DNA of 5,085 nt from Tannerella sp. Lineage in GTDB: Bacteria; Bacteroidota; Bacteroidia; Bacteroidales; Tannerellaceae. Both the position numbers and the translations under genes were made by a program. This document shows, in pieces, positions 1 through 5,085 of this stretch. The DNA lies in NCBI GenBank assembly GCA_031283785.1, contig JAITBC010000158.1, forward strand, positions 1 through 5,085, in the 5' to 3' direction. Numbering within the stretch: the stretch's first letter is position 1; each line of letters starts with the position of its first letter. The notes beneath the pieces are model-generated. The model was not told where the DNA came from and did no database searches. It was given only the letters and a program-made list of their open reading frames with translations.

Positions 1-315
1 CTGTTCCAAAGCAAACTGTATTTAACGATCAGTGAATTGGAGACAAGTCAGGGCTATACCGATATTTATATGCGCCGCAGCCACATGTGGCCGGACATTC
101 CTTACGAATGGGTATGGGAAATCAAATACGTTAAAAACGAAGACGCGACCGAAAACGTATTGCAGGAAAAACGCGAACAGGCTCGCGCCCAACTGAGAAA
201 ATACCGCGATTCCTATATGTTTGCCGGTCGTACCGACGTCCGGTATCTTTCGTTGATCTTCATCGGCAAGGACAGGTATGAGATAGAAGAACTGCCTTCT
301 GTGGCAACAAACTAA
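1..315 (+). CDS. PD-(D/E)XK nuclease-domain protein, C-terminal fragment
   Basis: The frame is open from base 1, so the gene begins outside the window; 104 residues and the TAA stop are visible. The fragment has the pattern of the PD-(D/E)XK nuclease domain that ends the AAA-ATPase-like/DUF1703 proteins of Bacteroidota (PDDEXK_9 type). An acidic residue sits in GYTDIYM (Asp at visible residue 21). The strand WVWEIKYVK carries the E-x-K pair (Glu40, Lys42). A helix follows with EQARAQLRKY, the usual conserved Gln/Tyr helix. In full-length relatives an N-terminal AAA-like ATPase domain precedes this; it is not visible here. The cellular role of the family is not settled, though many copies per genome are common. 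The TTG at 37 is unlikely to be the start, because the frame and family similarity continue upstream of it. The stop overlaps that of the convergent DUF268 gene by 4 bp. Confidence 0.85.
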   Translation: MFQSKLYLTISELETSQGYTDIYMRRSHMWPDIPYEWVWEIKYVKNEDATENVLQEKREQARAQLRKYRDSYMFAGRTDVRYLSLIFIGKDRYEIEELPSVATN

Positions 316-1322
316 CGATTTTTACTATCCAGGACAAATCGATTGATTTCCGCTAATATTTGATTGTTATGCGCCTCTTTAACGTTGTTTGATTTGCGCT
401 CAATCGCTTCGCTTAACTCCTCGTCACCTGGATAATCTTCGTCTATCTTTTTTAAAACCATTAGCGATTGTCTGAAAGCGCCTGTATCGTATGATGCGTC
501 AAAAGGCGAATCTCCGTATATATCAAAGACCTCTACACAGTGCCAACCTTTCAGCAGCATAGGCAGCCTGACTTTTCCATAAATTCTATGCGCGTTCCAG
601 CATAGCGCATCCTTGCCTAACGGAACGCCGAGAAACAGAATCCCGCCGTCTCCAAGCGAGTTATGCGCCGCCTTCATAGCTTTGAAATCGCCCGTCGGAT
701 CGATCGGATCGCCGTAACGCCCCAGTCCGTCGTGTTCAAACGACGAATAAGAAATCGCAAAGTTGGTTTTCAAATCTTTCTCTTTCAGTTCCTGATGCGT
801 TAGAACCTCTATTTTCGGGTGATCGCATATCGGTTTATTGTAATCGACGACATAGACTTTAGAGGCCTTGTTCCAAATAGAAAACGCTTCGCAATTGCAT
901 CCGCCTAAACCCCATATAAGAACCGTTTTGCCACTGAAAGAGTATTTTTCAAACGCGTCGTAAAAGGCTTTATATTCGCCTCCGTAATATTGAAACGTTC
1001 TTTTTTCGATCTGCCTAAACGTTTTTTCATAGATTTTGGCGGTGTTATGTACGGCATTATCGCCGATCGAATCGTTGAAATAGTAGTACGCAACGGGTAT
1101 TTTGCCCTCCAAGGTAAATTCAGGGATTAAATTGGGCGGTATTACATTGGGGGGAGAGGGGGATATATCAAATCGATACTCGACTAACGACAGGTTTAAC
1201 GCTCGAAGTAACTTTTCTATACATACACGTATAAAACCGATCCCGACTATTTGCCGTATTATTTTTTTTACTTTTTGCTTCAATCGTAACTTTACGGTTT
1301 CTTTGTTTATTCTGCATTGCAT
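312..1322 (-). CDS. DUF268 family protein, putative Rossmann-fold methyltransferase-like enzyme
   Basis: 336 residues. The key signature is residues 193-219, beginning SSFEHDGLGRYGDP and continuing with a D-P-x-G-D run, followed by GGILFLGVPLGKD (226-238) and WNAHRIYGKVRLP (242-254). I recognise these as the conserved core of DUF268. Before it, VLIWGLGG (134-141) and VYVVDYN (156-162) look like a Rossmann glycine loop and the acidic residue after strand 2, as in SAM-dependent methyltransferases. Methyltransferase activity is inference; the reaction and substrate are unknown. The first ~45 residues are basic and hydrophobic and could form a membrane-associating helix. No cleavable signal peptide is evident. 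The ATG is preceded in frame by a TGA 15 bases upstream, which confines the start. There is no Shine-Dalgarno sequence. DUF268 genes often lie in polysaccharide clusters, which fits the two glycosyltransferases nearby. It is transcribed alone, away from the fucosyltransferase-like gene, and its stop (TAG on -) overlaps that of the nuclease gene. Confidence 0.85.
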   Translation of the reverse strand: MQCRINKETVKLRLKQKVKKIIRQIVGIGFIRVCIEKLLRALNLSLVEYRFDISPSPPNVIPPNLIPEFTLEGKIPVAYYYFNDSIGDNAVHNTAKIYEKTFRQIEKRTFQYYGGEYKAFYDAFEKYSFSGKTVLIWGLGGCNCEAFSIWNKASKVYVVDYNKPICDHPKIEVLTHQELKEKDLKTNFAISYSSFEHDGLGRYGDPIDPTGDFKAMKAAHNSLGDGGILFLGVPLGKDALCWNAHRIYGKVRLPMLLKGWHCVEVFDIYGDSPFDASYDTGAFRQSLMVLKKIDEDYPGDEELSEAIERKSNNVKEAHNNQILAEINRFVLDSKNR

Positions 1323-1348
1323 AATTATAATATTTCAGAACATGAACT

Positions 1349-1449
1349 TGTAACTTAACCTGTTGAGCCGTTCGCTCCAATATGCGCCAACACATTCGTC
1401 TTTAAACAGTCGAACTGTAACTTCAACCTGCGAATGTAACTTGACCATG
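1349..1449. repeat. Three degenerate copies of a ~15-bp direct repeat
   Basis: The copies read TGTAACTTAACCTG (1349-1362), TGTAACTTCAACCTG (1416-1430) and TGTAACTTGACCATG (1435-1449). The shared core is TGTAACTT-n-(A)ACC-(A)TG. Copies 2 and 3 start 19 bp apart; copies 1 and 2 start 67 bp apart. In the - orientation (CAGGTT-n-AAGTTACA type) they fall in the probable leader of the DUF268 gene. Repeated boxes like this occur at the ends of some insertion sequences, IS21-type among them, and as protein-binding boxes. No transposase is present, so neither reading is proven. Confidence 0.6.
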
Positions 1450-1457
1450 CAAATGTA
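1450..1457 (-). promoter_or_regulatory. Possible -7 element upstream of the DUF268 gene
   Basis: On the - strand this reads TACATTTG, an exact match to the Bacteroidota -7 consensus TAnnTTTG. It would give a transcript start near 1443 and a leader of about 120 nt containing the three direct repeats. I see no clear TTG-type -33 element at the expected distance, so this is only half a promoter. Confidence 0.3.
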
Positions 1458-1670
1458 CATAAAATTTTGAAATACTGATTTATTACATGAAAAATCTAAT
1501 GAATCAAGACTTTCGCAGTTCCGAATATCGGCGTCCCCCAAATTGGCATAACGATAAAATACGTTGCACAGTCCGGGGTAGTTTTCAGTTTTCAGTTTGC
1601 CGGGCGACCGACAAGTATTCATGTTGCGGTATAATTTGTCTGAAACGGGCTTGACATCGGCCGCCTCTTC

Positions 1671-1686
1671 CATAATTCCAATTATG
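1671..1686. repeat. Perfect short palindrome
   Basis: CATAATT-CC-AATTATG, with two 7-base arms and a 2-base centre. It lies about 28 bp upstream of the -33 element of the + strand promoter, a position where an activator or repressor could bind. It is AT-rich, so chance is quite possible. Confidence 0.35.
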
Positions 1687-1713
1687 ATCAGAAACGACAG
1701 TGAAAAACAGAAA

Positions 1714-1745
1714 TTGCATATTTATTACAAAAAACAGTATCTTTG
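1714..1745 (+). promoter_or_regulatory. Bacteroides-type promoter for the fucosyltransferase-like gene
   Basis: A -33 TTG (1714-1716) is followed after 21 bases by TATCTTTG (1738-1745), an exact match to TAnnTTTG. Spacing and both boxes fit the primary sigma factor of Bacteroidota. Transcription would start at about 1750-1753, leaving a leader of about 140 nt before the ATG at 1895. Function is inferred from consensus only. Confidence 0.7.
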
Positions 1746-1757
1746 TAACCGGAATAG

Positions 1758-1779
1758 TTTATCCTGCCGTAAGGATAAA
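1758..1779 (+). repeat. Perfect 8-bp hairpin at the 5' end of the fucosyltransferase leader
   Basis: TTTATCCT-GCCGTA-AGGATAAA gives an 8-bp perfect stem with a 6-nt loop. It would begin 5 to 8 nt after the predicted transcript start. No T-tract follows, so it is not a classical terminator. A 5' stem of this sort could stabilise the mRNA. A weaker stem (GCGAG/CTCGC, 1796-1814) follows. Confidence 0.5.
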
Positions 1780-1894
1780 AGAAGCCCGGCTCAGAGCGAG
1801 TATACCTTTCTCGCATGAAGCGGAATATAAACCGGCAGATACGCTAATTTATATCAATAATAATGCAGTGAATTTTATATAAACAATTGAAAAA

Positions 1895-2884
1895 ATGGAT
1901 GTAATTGAGCGAATAAAATGTTATCTGAGAGCAAATAAATATTATAAAAAACACTTTCAGACTCGCGTGAACGACATGAGATATAACTGCCGGAGTTGTA
2001 GATATTATCTTAAATATTATTCTTTCGGGAAAGACAAAGAAGTCGCCGGCAACACCCTTTATTTCATAATAGATCCGGGAATAAAGCATCCCGGACTTAG
2101 CGATCGATATAAGGCAATAGTAGGCTGTTATTATATTTCAAAAATAAACGGATTCGATTTTAAAATTATATACGAAACGCCTTTTCATTTAAACGATTAT
2201 CTGGATGTCAACGATTACGATTGGCACGCGACGAGGGACGATTTAAGTTACAGTTTGAAAAATTCAAGAATAATTCCCTATAACGGAGGCGGCAAGATAC
2301 CACGCCTAAACAAATCTGTAAAACAATATCATGTATACAGTTATATAGGCTATGATATTCTTGAAACAAACCGTATCCCCAATTATAAAATTTTATGGGG
2401 GACACTGTATAATTCGTTGTTTAAACCAAAAGATATCATCATACAACGGATGAAAGAAACAGGTTTTGAAAAAGATGAATATATCGCCGTCCACCTGCGG
2501 TTTGTCAATGCTCTGGAACATTTCGAGGGCGACCAGTTCAATTCTGTCCCCGAACAAAAAAAAGAAGAACTTATCAAGCGGTGTTTTGCCGGGATAAAGT
2601 CGATTATAAACGATCATAAAGACATTCCTGTCATCGTCTTTTCCGACAGCAGCGTTTTTTTAAACCGTGTGAAAGAATTACCCGTACATGCATTGGGCGG
2701 TCAAATAGGGCATATTTCATTTAATAAGGAAAAAGATGTCATAATTAAAACATTCCTTGATTTCTATATGATAAGCGAAGCACGGAAAGTGTATGTTATA
2801 CATGCACCGGAAATGTATGCTACCGTTTATTCTTACTATGCAGCCCTCGTTGGTTACAAAGAAACCATTACAATTAATGTATGA
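1895..2884 (+). CDS. Fucosyltransferase-superfamily glycosyltransferase (alpha-1,2/1,6/O-FucT-like fold)
   Basis: 329 residues, no signal peptide or membrane segment, so probably cytoplasmic or peripheral on the inner membrane. The layout fits the GT-B fucosyltransferase superfamily (GT11/GT23/GT65/GT68 group), which transfers fucose from GDP-fucose. IDPGIKHPGLSDRYKAI (59-75) matches the N-terminal glycine-rich region followed by an R-x-x-A/K-type segment. YIAVHLRF (196-203) holds the H-x-R motif that in relatives contacts GDP. VIVFSDSS (246-253) is the next conserved strand, and FLDFYMIS (287-294) with ARKVYVIHAPEMYATVYSYYAAL (296-318) matches the C-terminal D-F-x-x-x-S block. The usual second Arg after H-x-R is Phe here, so donor and linkage cannot be assigned. 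The start is fixed by an in-frame TAA 15 bases upstream and no other ATG. The leader is A-rich with no Shine-Dalgarno sequence. It has its own promoter at 1714-1745 and converges with the GT4-like gene. It is the most AT-rich gene here. Confidence 0.8.
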   Translation: MDVIERIKCYLRANKYYKKHFQTRVNDMRYNCRSCRYYLKYYSFGKDKEVAGNTLYFIIDPGIKHPGLSDRYKAIVGCYYISKINGFDFKIIYETPFHLNDYLDVNDYDWHATRDDLSYSLKNSRIIPYNGGGKIPRLNKSVKQYHVYSYIGYDILETNRIPNYKILWGTLYNSLFKPKDIIIQRMKETGFEKDEYIAVHLRFVNALEHFEGDQFNSVPEQKKEELIKRCFAGIKSIINDHKDIPVIVFSDSSVFLNRVKELPVHALGGQIGHISFNKEKDVIIKTFLDFYMISEARKVYVIHAPEMYATVYSYYAALVGYKETITINV

Positions 2885-3155
2885 ATACCGGCAATCATCA
2901 GGGACTCACAACCAAATCAACCCGTAATATTCGCATTTATAATGACCGAAACATTACTCACTATCGACAAAATGTAATGCCTTAAATCTCTATTTCCACG
3001 TTGCAATAACAACGGCGCTTACAATTGAAATATCTGCCAAGTTATCTGTTTTTTTGATTTTACGATGGTGAATTATAACTTTGACAGGTGGAAAAACATA
3101 GAATCGGACGAAACGGTACAGATGGATAACGAACTGTCGATTTATAAAGGCATAA
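2885..3155. other. Convergent intergenic gap, possible decayed reading frame
   Basis: This 271-bp gap lies between the 3' ends of the fucosyltransferase-like and GT4-like genes. I see no strong terminator. A weak inverted repeat CATTAC/GTAATG (2952-2957 and 2974-2979) has a long loop and no T-tract. A run of seven T at 3049-3055 lacks a good stem before it. On the - strand, about 2990-3040 reads DISIVSAVVIATWK then TAG, which resembles the first strand of a family 2 glycosyltransferase. The evidence is thin. Confidence 0.35.
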
Positions 3156-4289
3156 TCACAACCGATTCGATGTATAAACAGTTTCAATGGAAGAAATCAT
3201 CGCATCATCCGAATAATTCCTGTCGTAATATTCTTTTTGGGCGGCTTTCATTTCGGATATATCAGTCTCAAACAGTAATGTCTCAAGCTGTTTCGACAAG
3301 TCGGCCGTATCCGTGCGTTTGAAAAACAAACAACAATTGCCGGCCGACGATTCCCGGAAAAAAGGGATATCCGACACTAACGCCGGCGTCCGGAATTTGT
3401 ATGCCAGGGTCAATACGCCGGATTGTGTCGCCGATATATACGGGTAAACCACGCACGCGGCCTGCAGGAATAACTGCTTCACCTCGCTGTCTTTGATATG
3501 CCGGTTTATAAACACTACATGCTGTTCATTGCAGGCATGAGGGAAATAAATCGTCCCTTTACCGGCAATCACCAATTTATACTCCGACAGTTTATCGTTA
3601 CTTTTAAAAGCGTCGTACAAATATTTTACTCCTTTATATTCGTCTATATTTCCGAAAAACAAAATATATTTCCCTGCGTCGTACAGTTCGGGGCATACCT
3701 CGTTCCCACGAATAATCAATCCGGCAACTAATGAGGGGAAAATATGATAGTATACATTTTTCCCGGGACAGGCTTTTTTAATCATGTCATATTGATTTTT
3801 ACTGTTCGTCACCAGATTGTCGATCTGTTTAAAATTACATGTCACGCCCAACCGTATATATGAAGATATGACCCGTTCCCGGATGTTTTTTAAATAGCTT
3901 TCATGCGTTATAAAATCGTGTACCGTATAGTAGACTTCCGCCATTTTTTTCAACTGTGGAACAATAAGCGCGCAAGTATAATCTACCGTCAACAAATGTA
4001 TCGCATCAACATGGTGCGTTTTACAGATTCTTTTTGCTTCACGCAATATCCTTACCGGATAAATCTTCTCTGCCATTCTCCGCCAGCCACCTGCGAATCT
4101 TTTAAGGAAAAAAAATTCCCCCGACCTGTTATCCTCAAAATACGGACGGTATGAAAAGTTATCCTCTTCCACCATGATAGCATAGACGTCTAACAGCGGA
4201 GACCTGGAAGCGCACCGTATGATATTCGGCGCATAATGCACATGAGCTGCACCTACCTCGGAACATATATATAATATTTTTCGTTTCAT
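3156..4289 (-). CDS. GT-B glycosyltransferase, family 4-like
   Basis: 377 residues, the usual length for a single-domain GT4 enzyme, with no signal peptide or membrane helix; expected on the cytoplasmic side of the inner membrane. It should transfer a sugar from a nucleotide donor to a growing glycan; the sugars cannot be told from sequence. N-terminal Rossmann half: KRKILYICSEVGAAHVH (2-18), VDAIHLLTVDY (94-104), VYYTVHDFITH (119-129). C-terminal Glycos_transf_1 half: YILFFGNIDEYKGVKYLYDA (208-227), YKLVIAGKG (237-245), the acidic-helix start IKDSEVKQLF (265-274), then VVYPYISATQSGVLTLAY (280-297) and TPALVSDIPFFRE (301-313). The classical E-x7-E nucleotide-binding pair is not kept: the region has S-x-T-Q-S-G instead, a variant I know from other GT4-type proteins, so it need not be inactive. 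The ATG is fixed by a TAA directly before it. It is transcribed alone, divergent from cvfB and convergent with the fucosyltransferase-like gene. Confidence 0.9.
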   Translation of the reverse strand: MKRKILYICSEVGAAHVHYAPNIIRCASRSPLLDVYAIMVEEDNFSYRPYFEDNRSGEFFFLKRFAGGWRRMAEKIYPVRILREAKRICKTHHVDAIHLLTVDYTCALIVPQLKKMAEVYYTVHDFITHESYLKNIRERVISSYIRLGVTCNFKQIDNLVTNSKNQYDMIKKACPGKNVYYHIFPSLVAGLIIRGNEVCPELYDAGKYILFFGNIDEYKGVKYLYDAFKSNDKLSEYKLVIAGKGTIYFPHACNEQHVVFINRHIKDSEVKQLFLQAACVVYPYISATQSGVLTLAYKFRTPALVSDIPFFRESSAGNCCLFFKRTDTADLSKQLETLLFETDISEMKAAQKEYYDRNYSDDAMISSIETVYTSNRL

Positions 4290-4401
4290 TTATAAATTAA
4301 TGTATAATTATCCGCAAGATGTCCTCTCGCAAACTTTTGTTGTCTTTTTTATCAGAAACGGAAAAACCACTGCGGTATTATATCCTTAACTGTTAAAAAC
4401 A

Positions 4402-4435
4402 CAAAGTAAAAAACAACTGCCATTATGCAGACAAA
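4402..4435 (-). promoter_or_regulatory. Probable promoter of the GT4-like gene
   Basis: Read on the - strand, TTTG (4435-4432) is followed after 22 bases by TTACTTTG (4409-4402), one mismatch from the -7 consensus TAnnTTTG. Transcription would start near 4395, giving a leader of about 105 nt before the ATG at 4289. Spacing is one base longer than typical. Confidence 0.45.
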
Positions 4436-4450
4436 AACGAATATTATTTT

Positions 4451-4458
4451 TAACTTTG
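4451..4458 (+). promoter_or_regulatory. -7 element immediately upstream of cvfB
   Basis: TAACTTTG is an exact match to TAnnTTTG. No good -33 TTG lies 19-21 bases upstream. Transcription from it would start about 4464, only some 10 nt before the TTG start proposed for cvfB, so the mRNA would have a very short leader. The - strand promoter of the GT4-like gene lies just beside it (4402-4435), so polymerase could compete between the two directions. Confidence 0.4.
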
Positions 4459-4474
4459 CCGGAAAATTATCATT

Positions 4475-5085
4475 TTGGATATAGGGAAATATAACAGGCT
4501 AAAAGTCGTCAAATTCGTAGACTTCGGATTATATATGGACGGAGGCGAAGGACGGGAGATTCTGCTTCCGAAGCGGTATGTGCCGGAAAACGTAAAAGCC
4601 GGCGATGATCTGGAGGTTTTCATTTACAAAGACAATGAAGACCGCCTTATTGCTACGACCGAGCATCCGTACGGAACTGCAGGCGAATTTCAACTGATGA
4701 AAGTGAAAGATATATCTAACGTCGGAGCTTTTCTTGACTGGGGCATAATGAAAGACCTGCTCGTCCCTTATCGCGAACAGAAAACGCCTATGAAGCCGGG
4801 AGAATATCACCTGGTTTATATATACCTGGATTTTATTACCAAACGTATCGTCGCCTCCGCGCGTATTGACAAATTTCTTGATAATACTCCCCCCTGTTAC
4901 GAACGGAACGGGGAAGTGAACTTGATCATCGTCAACGAAACGGAACTCGGCTACAAAGTAATCATCAACCATTCACACTGGGGTCTGCTCTACCATAACG
5001 AAATATTCCGCAAGCTTTCGATGGGCGAAAGATGCAAAGGATATATAAAAGAAGTGCGTGACGACGATAAAATCGACGTAAGCCT
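4475..5085 (+). CDS. cvfB: CvfB/YitL family S1-domain RNA-binding protein (3' end outside window)
   Basis: 203 residues are visible and the frame is open at the right edge; relatives are about 280 residues, with three S1-type OB folds and a C-terminal winged helix. The N-terminal S1 spans about residues 4-62 (IGKYNRL, VDFGLYMDGG, EILLPKRYVPENVKAGD, DRLIATTE). The second spans about 70-134 (GEFQLMKVKDI, VGAFLDWGIMKDLLVPYREQ, RIVASARIDKFL). The third begins near 146 (EVNLIIVNETELGYKVIIN, WGLLYHNEIF, GYIKEVRDDDKIDVS). The family (S. aureus CvfB, B. subtilis YitL) binds RNA and affects expression of other genes, including virulence factors in S. aureus; the winged helix would be past the edge. 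No ATG fits the start: the frame opens after a TAA at 4451-4453, and TTG at 4475, giving M-D-I-G-K-Y-N, best matches relatives, with ATT at 4472 possible. Its GC content looks higher than that of the glycan genes. It is probably the edge of the conserved chromosome. Confidence 0.9.
   Translation, partial: MDIGKYNRLKVVKFVDFGLYMDGGEGREILLPKRYVPENVKAGDDLEVFIYKDNEDRLIATTEHPYGTAGEFQLMKVKDISNVGAFLDWGIMKDLLVPYREQKTPMKPGEYHLVYIYLDFITKRIVASARIDKFLDNTPPCYERNGEVNLIIVNETELGYKVIINHSHWGLLYHNEIFRKLSMGERCKGYIKEVRDDDKIDVS

Larger units (their letters stand above)
1323..1894. other. 572-bp region with no convincing gene; separates two divergent glycan genes
   Basis: No frame gives a recognisable protein. The longest - strand frame (1335-1673, 112 codons, beginning MEEAADVKPVSDK) lies in the same frame as the DUF268 gene and stops 12 bases before its ATG. 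It lacks a recognisable domain, and its 3' part covers DNA repeats that are read in different frames, so I do not call it. A + strand frame over 1597-1818 is also unrecognised. What is supported is a set of three direct repeats (1349-1449), a possible - strand -7 element, a + strand promoter at 1714-1745, small inverted repeats at 1671-1686, 1758-1779 and 1796-1814, and a 7-bp tandem repeat (TTTTCAG twice at 1582-1595). It may include the remains of an inserted or decayed element. Confidence 0.5.

Noticed and set aside
37..315. A complete small gene starting at TTG 37
   Set aside because: The frame stays open to base 1 and the fragment matches only the C-terminal nuclease part of a longer family, so the gene is truncated by the window edge.
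696..711. CGGATCGATCGGATCG near-tandem repeat
   Set aside because: It encodes the conserved GDPIDP stretch of the DUF268 motif, so protein sequence explains it.
1582..1598. TTTTCAG tandem repeat as a phase-variable tract or CRISPR-like array
   Set aside because: Only about two and a half 7-bp units, not inside a supported gene or promoter, and no spacers.
1585..1719. 44-codon - strand frame with a hydrophobic start (MQFLFFTVV)
   Set aside because: Looks faintly like a signal peptide, but there is no promoter, no hydrophobic run long enough, and it overlaps two other equally plausible frames.
3047..3055. T-tract as a terminator for the fucosyltransferase-like gene
   Set aside because: No GC-rich stem directly precedes the T run.
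3065..3322. 85-codon + strand frame beginning MVNYNFDRW
   Set aside because: Most of its length is antisense to the conserved C-terminal end of the GT4-like gene, and no domain is recognisable. The first part lies in the gap and reads plausibly, but is too short to call.
4529..4972. 147-codon open frame on the - strand
   Set aside because: It is antisense to the clearly conserved cvfB coding sequence and its translation has no recognisable features.

Overview
The window looks like chromosomal DNA of a member of the Bacteroidota, probably order Bacteroidales. Three things point there. There are exact or near-exact -7 elements of the Bacteroides type (TAnnTTTG), one of them with a matching -33 TTG. 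No Shine-Dalgarno sequence precedes any start; the leaders are AT-rich. The left-edge gene has the features of a PD-(D/E)XK nuclease family that is highly multiplied in this phylum. The taxonomic call is inference.

Layout from left to right: (i) 1-315, the C-terminal end of a PD-(D/E)XK nuclease-domain protein on the + strand. Its stop overlaps that of the next gene, which runs toward it. (ii) 312-1322 on the - strand, a DUF268 protein with a Rossmann-like, methyltransferase-type core. (iii) 1323-1894, 572 bp with no convincing gene. It holds three copies of a ~15-bp direct repeat, a possible - strand -7 element, a good + strand promoter and small inverted repeats. (iv) 1895-2884 on the + strand, a fucosyltransferase-superfamily protein. 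(v) 2885-3155, a convergent gap. (vi) 3156-4289 on the - strand, a GT-B fold family 4-like glycosyltransferase. (vii) 4290-4474, a divergent promoter region. (viii) 4475 to the right edge on the + strand, cvfB, a multi-S1-domain RNA-binding protein, cut by the window end.

The three middle genes form a small glycan-modification patch: a DUF268 protein (a family often found in surface-polysaccharide clusters), a fucosyltransferase-like enzyme and a GT4-like enzyme. They are not an operon. Each faces the opposite way from its neighbour and appears to have its own promoter. No transporter, polymerase or sugar-nucleotide synthesis gene is visible. They look like singly transcribed accessory decorating enzymes placed between two unrelated genes, and are visibly more AT-rich than cvfB, especially the fucosyltransferase-like gene. 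Acquisition by transfer is plausible but not shown.

I found no tRNA, rRNA, CRISPR array or complete mobile element. The most puzzling part is 1323-1894. I did not find clear evidence of a wholly new system.
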